From CAZWFW01 sp964633445 (GTDB lineage Archaea > Undinarchaeota > CAZWFW01): a stretch of 24,803 nt of DNA. Where the stretch lies: positions 1 through 24,803 of the forward strand of contig CAZWFW010000009.1 in the NCBI GenBank assembly GCA_964633445.1. The letters are read 5' to 3'. The notes under the pieces were generated by a model that was given only the letters and a program-made list of their open reading frames with translations, made no database searches and was not told the DNA's origin. The stretch's first letter is position 1, and each line of letters opens with the position of its first letter. The translations under genes were made by a program, and so were the position numbers. This document shows positions 7,409-14,635 of the stretch, piece by piece.

Positions 7409-7489
7409 TAGAAAATTGAGAACCTATTTATAATTAATTTATCCAAATTTAGAATTATAAGCTATTAGCTTATAACTAATTAATAGTTT
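7409..7489. promoter_or_regulatory. Divergent promoter region for tmcA and tRNA-CAU
   Basis: This 81-base AT-rich spacer holds a TATA-like AATTATAAAT read on the minus strand at 7434-7425, well placed for tmcA, and AATTATAA on the plus strand at 7453-7460, about 30 bases before the mature tRNA 5' end. Shared regulation of the modifying enzyme and the tRNA is possible but not shown. Confidence 0.4.
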
Positions 7490-7562
7490 GGGCCCGTAGC
7501 TCAGCTGGTAGAGCGCCCGGCTCATAACCGGGCGGTCGCCGGTTCGAATCCGGCCGGGCCCA
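7490..7562 (+). tRNA. tRNA with anticodon CAU (elongator Met, or Ile2)
   Basis: A complete 73-base cloverleaf: acceptor GGGCCCG/CGGGCCC with discriminator A; D arm GCTC/GAGC; anticodon stem CCCGG/CCGGG around loop CTCATAA; five-base variable loop CGGTC; T arm GCCGG TTCGAAT CCGGC. There is no intron and no encoded CCA. Absence of the three-GC initiator signature and of an A1-U72 pair argues against an initiator tRNA. CAU could be elongator Met or the Ile2 tRNA whose C34 becomes agmatidine; the GGGCCCG acceptor resembles archaeal isoleucine tRNAs, so Ile2 is a real alternative. It ends one base before the S11 stop codon on the other strand. Confidence 0.95.
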
Positions 7563-7958
7563 TTAAACTCTTCTCCCTCTTTTTCCACCTGGAGGTCTTA
7601 CAGTATCGTGTGGTATTGGTGTAACATCCATTATTCTGCCAATTTTTAAGCCAACTCTTGCCAATGCCCTTATAGCAGCCTGTGCGCCTGGACCTGGTAT
7701 TTTGTGCCTAGCACCTCCAGGTGCTCTAACCTTTATGTGCACTCCTGTTATCCCCTTAGCTTTAGCCTCCTCAGCTGCACGCATTGCTGCTTGCATAGCA
7801 GCGTAAGGGCTTGATTCTTCTCTATCAGCCTTCACAACCATACCACCGGAGCATCTAGCAATTGTTTCAGCTCCTGTAATGTCGGTAATATGAACGATGG
7901 TATTATTAAAACTGGAATATATATGAGCAATTCCCCACTTCTCTCTTCTCTTACTCAT
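7563..7958 (-). CDS. rps11: 30S ribosomal protein S11
   Basis: Platform protein of the small subunit. The 131-residue product starts MSKRREKWGIAHIYSSFNNT and has the strongly conserved HIYSSFNNTIVHITD, MVVKADREESSPYAAMQAA and KVRAPGGARHKIPGPGAQAAIRAL segments, ending GGKRGRRV. The ATG at 7958 is preceded by GGTGAT and overlaps the S4 stop (ATGAGTAA), so I prefer it to the longer in-frame start at 7988. It is last in the minus-strand S13-S4-S11 operon; the usual archaeal follow-on (RpoD, L18e and so on) is missing and the tRNA gene abuts instead. Confidence 0.95.
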   Translation of the reverse strand: MSKRREKWGIAHIYSSFNNTIVHITDITGAETIARCSGGMVVKADREESSPYAAMQAAMRAAEEAKAKGITGVHIKVRAPGGARHKIPGPGAQAAIRALARVGLKIGRIMDVTPIPHDTVRPPGGKRGRRV

Positions 7959-8457
7959 TTGCATCACCTTGCTTACTTTGCATCTCAATATCGCAAGTTA
8001 TCAAACCTTCTTCGTCCCTGTAAACCAAATAACTTGGAACATTAACACGCCTATCACCAATCCTAACGTGACCATGAACAATAAATTGCCTTGCTTGTCT
8101 TATGGTTCTTGCGAGTCCTTTCTTATAAACGATTGTTTGTAATCTCCTCTCAAGTATGTCTTCAGCCGTTAACGATAGAATATCATCAATAGTAGCATCT
8201 TCGCTTTGTAGAATTCCCATTTCATAAAGTTTTTTAACAAGTTCCTCTTTTTCCTTAAACCCTTTTTCGTCAACCCTACCAACCAGCTCCCTAGCTCTTT
8301 TTCTAAATTTTCTGAGTAAGGCCCTAGCTTTCCAAATCTCTCTTTTATTTTTTAGTCCATATTTTCTTTGTAATTCGCTCTCTTCCTCTATTCTTGCCCT
8401 TTGCCAAGGATGGGATGGTGTTTCATATTTTTTTCTTGATTTTTTAGGATCCCCCAT
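7951..8457 (-). CDS. rps4: 30S ribosomal protein S4
   Basis: Primary 16S rRNA-binding protein of the small subunit. The 168 residues begin MGDPKKSRKKYETPSHPWQ, the archaeal/eukaryotic S4 (S9e-like) N-terminus, then a helical region KYGLKNKREIWKARALLRKFR. The S4 RNA-binding domain spans about 105-150 (LERRLQTIVYKKGLARTIRQARQFIVHGHVRIG), followed by a short acidic tail. There are five bases between it and S13. The last codons overlap the start of S11. Confidence 0.95.
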   Translation of the reverse strand: MGDPKKSRKKYETPSHPWQRARIEEESELQRKYGLKNKREIWKARALLRKFRKRARELVGRVDEKGFKEKEELVKKLYEMGILQSEDATIDDILSLTAEDILERRLQTIVYKKGLARTIRQARQFIVHGHVRIGDRRVNVPSYLVYRDEEGLITCDIEMQSKQGDANE

Positions 8458-8462
8458 TTTTC

Positions 8463-8942
8463 TTATTTCTCTTTTTGTTGTTTTTGCATTTTAGCTCTTT
8501 GTTCCCTACTCTTTATAACACCAACAGTAACTCCGCGCCTTCCAGTAGACCTTGTCCTTTGTCCCCTAACCCTCAATCCTAAGGCATGTCTAATACCGCG
8601 GTAGCATTTAATTTTTCTAAGATTCTTTATATCCTCCCTAATAGCCATTTCGAGATCTCCCTCAACTAAATGCATATCCTTTCCGGTTTCGTAATCTTTC
8701 CTTCTGTTATATAGCCAAGATGGCATTCCATACTTTGCTGGGTTTTTAATAATATCTTCAATTTGCTCAATTTTATTATCTGGTAAAGTGCCAAGTTTTG
8801 CATTGGGATCTATCCCTAAAACATTAATTATAGCATTAGCAAACATGACACCAACGCCTTTAATATCAGCTAGAGCATATCCCACATTCTTTCTACCATC
8901 AAGGTCCCTTCCTGCAATTCTGACAACTTCCTTAGTCCTCAT
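8463..8942 (-). CDS. rps13: 30S ribosomal protein S13
   Basis: Head protein of the small subunit that contacts the P-site tRNA and the B1 bridges. The 159-residue product has RIAGRDLDGRKNVGYALADIKGVG near the N-terminus (helix-two-turn-helix region), then the conserved C-terminal CYRGIRHALGLRVRGQRT-RSTGRRG, with a lysine/glutamine-rich tail. Length fits the archaeal protein. It heads the S13-S4-S11 operon. An AT-rich stretch GTTAAAATAAC about 28 bases before the ATG is a probable TATA box, giving a leaderless message. Confidence 0.95.
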   Translation of the reverse strand: MRTKEVVRIAGRDLDGRKNVGYALADIKGVGVMFANAIINVLGIDPNAKLGTLPDNKIEQIEDIIKNPAKYGMPSWLYNRRKDYETGKDMHLVEGDLEMAIREDIKNLRKIKCYRGIRHALGLRVRGQRTRSTGRRGVTVGVIKSREQRAKMQKQQKEK

Positions 8943-9070
8943 ATTTATACCTAAAATATAGTCTAAGTTATTTTAACTTTATCTGATATTGTCAAAAAAA
9001 TTATTCAAATTTAGTATGAGCATATGTTAAGAATCAGAGATTCACTAAAATTGTTTGGTGATAGGAAGTG

Positions 9071-9643
9071 ATGGAGGAATATTCAGATAAAAAGCTGGAA
9101 GAAATTCTTGATAGAGTACATGAATGGGGCGTTGAGTTTTCCAGAAGCAAGTATTTTGAAGAATTAACTGAGGAGCAGAAACAGAGGTCGGAATTTGTAA
9201 TCATGTCTTTTGCAGAATACATGTATTCCTATCATGGGTTATCTCCTGAAGAATGGGATGAAGACGGACTTGAAGAATGCTGTTTATATACATTACCAAG
9301 AAAAATTACTGCGGATGATTCTTATTTTGAATCTGTGGCACCAGTGTTATCAGCGTTTTTTGCTTTTCTAAGCGAAAAAAACTTGTTAAAAAATGCTTCA
9401 AAGCTTATAGAAAAGGTTAAAAAAATTAGTAAACAGATTGTAAGAAATGCAAGAGACCCAAGAAATTGGGGAATAGCAAAAACATTTGCCATGGCTGCGA
9501 AGGATGTGGGAGTTGATATAACTAGTGAGGAGGAGATGCGGAAATTCATAGGAGCTTTGTATGCAACAATTCACAAAGTTGGAAAAGATAGAAGTAAAAC
9601 CTCCAAAATTAAGTCTAAAAATAAGATAGGAAAAAAGAACTGA
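9071..9643 (+). CDS. Conserved-looking helical protein of unknown function
   Basis: A 190-residue, mostly helical, charged protein. It starts MEEYSDKKLEEILDRVHEWG, has an aromatic acidic stretch MYSYHGLSPEEWDEDGLEEC (about 55-74), a hydrophobic helix SVAPVLSAFFAFLSEKNLL (about 92-110), the segment ARDPRNWGIAKTFAMAAKDVGVD (about 130-152), and a lysine-rich tail. The DPRNWGxAK motif looks conserved, but I cannot name a family. The ATG at 9071 has GGTGAT about eight bases upstream; a GTG at 9068 is also in frame. The 128-base gap to the divergent S13 gene holds promoters. Nothing in the context fixes a role. Confidence 0.7.
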   Translation: MEEYSDKKLEEILDRVHEWGVEFSRSKYFEELTEEQKQRSEFVIMSFAEYMYSYHGLSPEEWDEDGLEECCLYTLPRKITADDSYFESVAPVLSAFFAFLSEKNLLKNASKLIEKVKKISKQIVRNARDPRNWGIAKTFAMAAKDVGVDITSEEEMRKFIGALYATIHKVGKDRSKTSKIKSKNKIGKKN

Positions 9644-9706
9644 TTTCGCTCTCAATTTGGTGTTGTCAATACCTTAGAATATCTAAATAGATTGTTAAAA
9701 GGAAAG

Positions 9707-10750
9707 ATGGAGATGAAGCCAATATGGTTTGATTCCTTGGGAGCCAAATCCTCAGCAGTTCTTGTCGAGACTGATAAAAAAATTTTAATAGATCCCGGCG
9801 CTTCAGCAATGCATCCTAACTTTCCAGCACCGAAAATTAAAAAACTTTACTGGCGTGAAAGAGCAAGAGCCGAGATTAGAAAATATGCGAAGATTGCAAA
9901 CATAGTTATAATCTCGCATTACCACTATGACCATTATAGGGATTTTGAAGGTGAGATCTACAGGAATAAGATAATTTTTGCTAAAAATCCAAATGAATAT
10001 ATAAACGACTCCCAGCGCAAAAGGGCTGAAAGATTTTATGGAAATATTTGTAGGAAATTTGCGAATGAGGAACTAGAGAATTTTCTCGAGAAACCCAAGA
10101 AAAGAAGATATAAAGATCCGCTAAATGACTTAGAAATAGCTATTAGCAAAGATTTTGGTGAATATAATAAGAGACGCAGAGAATTGCTTGAAAGGGGTAA
10201 GGAGTGGTTTGATAAAAAGATTAAAAGATGGCAAAATTATGGGGTAATTCCTGAGCTAAAATTTAAAAATGTTTGCGTAAGGTTCGCCGACGGTAAGAAA
10301 TTTAGGGTTGGAAAGACAAAGTTAAGGTTTACGAAGCCTTTATTCCATGGTGTTGAATTTTCTAAGGTTGGTTGGGTCTTTGCAACTGTAGTTGAGTATA
10401 AAGGACAAAAGTTAATTCATAGCTCAGATTTGAATGGTCCAATAATTGAAGATTATGCTGAATGGATAATTAATGAAAATCCCGACATTTTAATATTGGA
10501 TGGGCCGCCAACGTATTTGATTGGATATATGCTTAATTTAATCAACTTTAAAAGGGCTTTAGAAAATGCTAAGAGAATTGTCAAGGGGATAGATGCTGAA
10601 CTAATAATTTATGATCATCATCTACCAAGGGAACCGAAATTCAGAGAAAGGACTAAGGAGGTTTGGGAGCTTGCAAAGAAGCTTGGTAAAAAAGTTTTAA
10701 CTGGGGCTGAATATTTTGGCAGAAAGCCAATTATTTTAAATTTGACATGA
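9707..10750 (+). CDS. Metallo-beta-lactamase-fold hydrolase, UPF0282 type
   Basis: A 347-residue archaeal protein of the UPF0282 kind. After the N-terminal SLGAKSSAVLVETDKKILIDPG comes the metal-binding motif SHYHYDHYRDF (HxHxDH). A second His appears in LFHGVEF, and HSSDLNGP supplies the conserved Asp near residue 245; IIYDHHLPREP completes the set near the C-terminus. Members have the fold of nucleases and hydrolases, but no reaction is established that I know of. The start is uncertain: ATG at 9707 follows AAAAGG at normal spacing; ATG at 9713 and TTG at 9692 are also in frame. The Taw1 gene follows after 13 bases, so they probably form an operon. Confidence 0.8.
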   Translation: MEMKPIWFDSLGAKSSAVLVETDKKILIDPGASAMHPNFPAPKIKKLYWRERARAEIRKYAKIANIVIISHYHYDHYRDFEGEIYRNKIIFAKNPNEYINDSQRKRAERFYGNICRKFANEELENFLEKPKKRRYKDPLNDLEIAISKDFGEYNKRRRELLERGKEWFDKKIKRWQNYGVIPELKFKNVCVRFADGKKFRVGKTKLRFTKPLFHGVEFSKVGWVFATVVEYKGQKLIHSSDLNGPIIEDYAEWIINENPDILILDGPPTYLIGYMLNLINFKRALENAKRIVKGIDAELIIYDHHLPREPKFRERTKEVWELAKKLGKKVLTGAEYFGRKPIILNLT

Positions 10751-10763
10751 TTATTTTATTAAA

Positions 10764-11684
10764 ATGATACCTAAGGAAGCCTTAGAAATTTTAAGTAAAC
10801 ATCACTACAAAGTTGTCGGCAAACACTCAGCGGTTAAGCTCTGTCATTGGACAAAGAAATCCATTGTAACGAAGGGAGAGAGATTTTGCTATAAACAGAA
10901 ATTCTACGGAATAAAATCTCATAGATGCTTGCAAATGACACCTGCAGTAATATTCTGTACACATAGATGCTTGTTTTGCTGGAGACCCGTCGAGTACACT
11001 ATACCCAAATTCATTGAGGATGAGGATGATCCGGAGTTCATAGTTGAGCATGCGATAGAGGCTCAAAGACAATTACTTGCTGGATACTGGGGGATAAGGA
11101 GTAAACTTGATGTTAGTATACTTAAGGAGGCTGAAAATCCAAAGCATGCAGCGATTAGTTTAGCGGGTGAGCCTACAATTTATTCGAGAATTTCCGAACT
11201 GATTGAGGCATTTCATAAGCGTAAGATGACAACGTTTTTGGTGACAAATGGTACCCTGCCAGAGAGGTTGGAGAGTCTTGAGGAGGAGCCTACGCAGCTT
11301 TATATTTCCCTCTGTGCACCGAATGAGAAGATTTATGAAAAACTAAATAGACCAATAATAAAGGACGGCTGGGAAAGACTAAACAAAAGCTTAGAACTGA
11401 TGAAAAGCTTTAGTTGCAGAACTGTAATTAGAATCACTCTTGTTAGGGACTATAATATGTGTGATGAAGAACAATATGCTAAATTAATAGAAAAAGCAGA
11501 ACCAATGTTTGTTGAATGTAAGGCATACATGTTTGTTGGATTCTCACGCTATAGACTTCAGCCTTCAAACATGCCGAGACATGAGGAAGTCAGGAGGTTT
11601 GCTGAAAAACTTGCAGATGAGTTAGATTACGAAATAAGGGATGAAAAAATGGATAGTAGAGTTGTTTTACTGGCAAGAAAGTGA
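10764..11684 (+). CDS. taw1: tRNA 4-demethylwyosine synthase (Taw1/TYW1), radical SAM
   Basis: Makes the tricyclic base of wyosine at position 37 of tRNA-Phe from m1G and pyruvate. The 306-residue protein carries the radical-SAM cluster in IFCTHRCLFCWRP (C-x3-C-x2-C, about residues 70-77). Upstream cysteines in KLCHW, RFCYK and HRCLQM (about 28-53) fit the second iron-sulphur cluster of this family. LAGEPTIY and FLVTNGTLPE are typical strands of the radical-SAM barrel. Length is right for a complete archaeal Taw1 without the flavodoxin domain of eukaryotic TYW1. It lies 13 bases after the UPF0282-type gene. Confidence 0.92.
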   Translation: MIPKEALEILSKHHYKVVGKHSAVKLCHWTKKSIVTKGERFCYKQKFYGIKSHRCLQMTPAVIFCTHRCLFCWRPVEYTIPKFIEDEDDPEFIVEHAIEAQRQLLAGYWGIRSKLDVSILKEAENPKHAAISLAGEPTIYSRISELIEAFHKRKMTTFLVTNGTLPERLESLEEEPTQLYISLCAPNEKIYEKLNRPIIKDGWERLNKSLELMKSFSCRTVIRITLVRDYNMCDEEQYAKLIEKAEPMFVECKAYMFVGFSRYRLQPSNMPRHEEVRRFAEKLADELDYEIRDEKMDSRVVLLARK

Positions 11685-11715
11685 CTTAAATTAACCTTTG
11701 CATTATGGAATTAAG

Positions 11716-12336
11716 ATGAGTTTCGTGTTCCTTGATATGGATAGCGTGCTTATAAAGGGCGAGAGTCTTGTCGAATTATCGAGACTTTTGGGTGAAGAAG
11801 TTTATAACGAGGTACGAGAGGTAGCTAACGAGGCGTTGAACGGAAAGCTAGATTTTTTATCATCTCTTAGAAGTAGACTAAACCTGCTTAAGAAATTGGA
11901 TTTGGAGAGTATTCTAGACTATGCCAAAAGTATTGAGCTTATGGATGGCGCTAGAGAAGCGGTAAGTAGAGTTAAGGAACTGGGTTACAAGCCAGTTATA
12001 ATAACGCACAGTATTGATTTAATAGCAAGAGAGGTTGCTAAAAAGCTTGATATCGATTATACACTTTCTACAATGACGAGAATTAATGACAACAGGATTG
12101 TGGATTTTATTGTAAAAGATAAGTTAGATATGGCTAAAGAATTTTGCAAAGTTAATAATGTTAGACTGAAGGAATGCGTAGCGGTAGGAGATGGTGCCAA
12201 TGATTTGCCATTGATGAGGAAAGTTGGTTTGGCTATAGGATTTAATGCTAAGCCAATTGTAGCAAAATATTTTGCTTGTGTAAAAGGTAGTTTGCTAAAC
12301 ATCCTGCCAATTATTGAAGAATGGTCAAAATATTGA
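11716..12336 (+). CDS. HAD-superfamily phosphatase, SerB-like
   Basis: A 206-residue haloacid-dehalogenase-type phosphatase. Motif I is FLDMDSVL (residues 4-11) with the nucleophile and acid/base Asp; motif II is reduced to ITHS; a lysine in IVKDKLDMAK fits motif III; motif IV is VGDGANDLPLM. The helical cap between motifs I and II and the GDGANDLPM form recall phosphoserine phosphatase, but THS in place of the usual SxG, and Val after DMDS, leave the substrate open. ATG at 11716 is chosen because motif I then lies at the usual distance; a TTG at 11698 would add six residues. It converges on thiC with a 15-base gap. Confidence 0.75.
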   Translation: MSFVFLDMDSVLIKGESLVELSRLLGEEVYNEVREVANEALNGKLDFLSSLRSRLNLLKKLDLESILDYAKSIELMDGAREAVSRVKELGYKPVIITHSIDLIAREVAKKLDIDYTLSTMTRINDNRIVDFIVKDKLDMAKEFCKVNNVRLKECVAVGDGANDLPLMRKVGLAIGFNAKPIVAKYFACVKGSLLNILPIIEEWSKY

Positions 12337-12351
12337 ACTAGTAATCCCATA

Positions 12352-13617
12352 CTAAGCGGTTTCTTTCTCTTTAAAGCTATTCTTTCCTAGATATTCTCTT
12401 AAAATCTTTATTGCGCAAAAGTCTCCGCACATGGAGCAGGTTTTGCTGGGTCTTCTTTTTCTGTACTCATCAATCTTGCTAGCATCTATTGCAAACTTCT
12501 TTTGCATTTTCCAATCAAACTTTGATCTTGCGACTGAAATTAGCTTATCTCTCTCCTCATCGTAGCCTCTAATAATGTTAACAGCATGGGCTGCAATTTT
12601 TGCGGCAATTACACCGAGCTTAACATCATCAACGTTTGGCAAAGCCAAATGTTCTGCAGGTGTAACATAGCAGAGAAAATCTGCTCCATACAATGCTGCA
12701 AATGCGGAACCAATAGCTGCCGCAATATGATCGTAACCAACAGCAATATCCGTTACCAGAGGACCAAGAACGTACAACGGTCTTTCCTTGCAAATCATTT
12801 TCTGTTTTTCAACAAATTCAGCAATCTTATCAAGCCTCATGTGTCCAGGACCTTCAATAATTACCTGAACATCATACTCATTAGCTTTATCTGCAAGTTT
12901 TGCAAGTCTTCTTAACTCATTCATTTGCAGTATATCTATAGCATCATTTAAGCAACCGGGTCTGAAGGAATCTCCCAAACTCAATGTAACGCCATATTCT
13001 TTAGCAATTTCCAAAATATTCTCGAAATATTCAAATAAAGGATTTTCATTGCCAGTGGTCAGCATATAGCTTGCAGCGAAGGCCCCGCCTCTACTTACAA
13101 TTTTTAAAATTCTTTTTGAACCTCCCAGCTTTTCGATATCATCCTGAGTTATGCCGCAATGAATTGTCATGAAATCTATACCATCTTTGCAATGCTTTTC
13201 TATGACTTTAAGCAAAATATCTCCTAAATTATCTAAATCTCCTTTGCAAGCTTTTATGAACGCTTGATATATCGGCACTGTTCCTAAAGGCATATTGCAG
13301 TGTTTTCTTATTTCCCTTCTTATATCATCCAAGTCACCAGCAATGCTCAAGTCCATGATGGTATCTGCTCCATATCTAATTGCGGTTTTGCATTTTTCTA
13401 TTTCCTCCTCTAAACAGCAAAAATCTGGACTCGTTCCAATATTGGCATTTATTTTAACTCTTATACCCTTACCTATGGCAACGGGTATTGCGTGGCTTTC
13501 ATAATTCTTCAAGATAACTATTCTCCCACCCTCTATATTTCGTTTAATATACTCTAAGCTCTTCTTCTCTTTTCTCGCGATTTCCTCTAGTATCTCCTCA
13601 TCGTATGCAACCTTCAT
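12352..13617 (-). CDS. thiC: Phosphomethylpyrimidine synthase ThiC
   Basis: Converts aminoimidazole ribotide to hydroxymethylpyrimidine phosphate in thiamine synthesis, using a radical-SAM mechanism with an unusual C-terminal cluster motif. The 421 residues show DFCCLEEEIEKCKTAIRYGADTIMDLS, FMTIHCGI, LSLGDSFRPGC, IEGPGHM and YHVLGPL-like (YVLGPLVTDIAVGYDHI) blocks, all typical. The cluster cysteines are at 394, 397 and 401 (CSMCGDFC), spaced C-x2-C-x3-C rather than the C-x2-C-x4-C of bacterial ThiC; length also fits the shorter archaeal form. The start overlaps the rpiA stop as ATGA. I found no TPP riboswitch upstream of this pair. Confidence 0.93.
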   Translation of the reverse strand: MKVAYDEEILEEIARKEKKSLEYIKRNIEGGRIVILKNYESHAIPVAIGKGIRVKINANIGTSPDFCCLEEEIEKCKTAIRYGADTIMDLSIAGDLDDIRREIRKHCNMPLGTVPIYQAFIKACKGDLDNLGDILLKVIEKHCKDGIDFMTIHCGITQDDIEKLGGSKRILKIVSRGGAFAASYMLTTGNENPLFEYFENILEIAKEYGVTLSLGDSFRPGCLNDAIDILQMNELRRLAKLADKANEYDVQVIIEGPGHMRLDKIAEFVEKQKMICKERPLYVLGPLVTDIAVGYDHIAAAIGSAFAALYGADFLCYVTPAEHLALPNVDDVKLGVIAAKIAAHAVNIIRGYDEERDKLISVARSKFDWKMQKKFAIDASKIDEYRKRRPSKTCSMCGDFCAIKILREYLGKNSFKEKETA

Positions 13618-14297
13618 CTTATTATTTTTAATGATCCATCTGGATATCCTATAATAATCATAGCAACATTTTTTGTAAAAATACCGTTCTCTATAACACC
13701 AGGGATGTTGTTGAGATAAACTTCCATTTCCTTTGGTTCTGATATCCTAGCCTTAATATCTATAATGTAACATCTATTATCTGTGACAAATACCTTGCTA
13801 TCGCTTTTCCTTAAATTTGCATTCTCAAACTCTTTTTTTAGTTTTCTTAGGAGAAATTTTGCTGCAAAAGGCAAAACTTCTACTGGAATAGGGGATTTCT
13901 CGCCTAATTGCTTCACAATTTTTCTTTCATCTGCTATAACGATAAATTTCCTTGCATTGTAATCTATAATTTTTTCTCGTGTTAGCGCCCCACCTCTGCC
14001 TTTTATAAGATAAAAATTATCTAAATTTACCTCATCAGCTCCATCAATCGCAATATCTACGCGATCATAATCATCCAATGTACCCAAAGGTATGTTTAGG
14101 CTTTTAGCTAGTTTCTCAGTGTTTTTTGATGTAGGAATACCTATAATCTCAAGATCCTCTTCTTTAATTTTTCTTCCTAATTCTTTTAAAGCGTAGCTCA
14201 TAGTGCTACCCGTCCCCAGCCCAACAACCATACCATCTTTAACAAATTCTATAGCTCTAGTAGCAGCTACTTTCTTAGCTTTTTCGACACCATTCAT
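13614..14297 (-). CDS. rpiA: Ribose-5-phosphate isomerase A
   Basis: Interconverts ribose 5-phosphate and ribulose 5-phosphate. The 227-residue protein has the phosphate loop VGLGTGSTMSYAL (about 25-37), GIPTSKNTEKLA, the catalytic IAIDGADEV (about 82-90), KGRGGALTREKI with the catalytic Lys, and the closing segment NIPGVIENGIF. Length and motif set are complete. It is first in a two-gene operon with thiC. Sugar phosphate supply and thiamine precursor synthesis are loosely connected, but the pairing may be incidental. Confidence 0.93.
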   Translation of the reverse strand: MNGVEKAKKVAATRAIEFVKDGMVVGLGTGSTMSYALKELGRKIKEEDLEIIGIPTSKNTEKLAKSLNIPLGTLDDYDRVDIAIDGADEVNLDNFYLIKGRGGALTREKIIDYNARKFIVIADERKIVKQLGEKSPIPVEVLPFAAKFLLRKLKKEFENANLRKSDSKVFVTDNRCYIIDIKARISEPKEMEVYLNNIPGVIENGIFTKNVAMIIIGYPDGSLKIIR

Positions 14298-14635
14298 GAT
14301 TTAAAAGAGGAAGTGAATATAGTAAAAGTTTTCGCTTTTTGTTTTTAAGTAAAAATAAAAAGATAGACCTGTCCATTTAACGCAAGCTACTACTGAGTAT
14401 AATTGATAAAGCCTAAAATGACAAATAAAAGAGTTTCAGATTTTCCATTGCTCTTTGGATCGTAATTCTTTGAAAATTTTGAAATTTATATAATTTTCGT
14501 AATTTCTTACTGTGTTGCACAATTATTTAAAAAAACCGTTATCTCTTCCTTCTTTTGTCAATCTGAGGTATGTGAGCTCTTTCTGATGTGAGCTCTGAGG
14601 AAGCAATTATAATGCTTATTTAGAGTTTTAAGGGC
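14298..14635. other. 338-base gene-free spacer
   Basis: AT-rich with no supported gene. It holds the rpiA promoter at its left side (minus strand), a direct repeat TGTGAGCTCT at 14571-14580 and 14587-14596, and one arm of a 12-base inverted repeat (14508-14519) whose partner lies in the 3' end of the metalloprotease gene. The plus-strand stretch 14497-14545 loosely resembles the minus-strand 3' end of that gene, as if a piece had been duplicated in reverse. Stops in the frame matching that gene rule out a paralogue. Confidence 0.5.
14571..14596. repeat. Tandem direct repeat TGTGAGCTCT, period 16
   Basis: Two perfect copies of TGTGAGCTCT are separated by TTCTGA; CTGAGG precedes the first copy (14563-14568) and follows within the second (14595-14600). 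Each copy contains the palindrome GAGCTC. It lies about 40 bases past the metalloprotease stop. It could be a protein-binding site or a remnant of slippage. Confidence 0.4.

Noticed and set aside
14298..14420. TPP riboswitch for the rpiA-thiC operon
   Set aside because: No thi-box-like conserved strings upstream of rpiA.
14556..14605. C/D-box sRNA suggested by several CTGA strings
   Set aside because: No proper C box with a D box at the right distance; the pattern is better described as a direct repeat.
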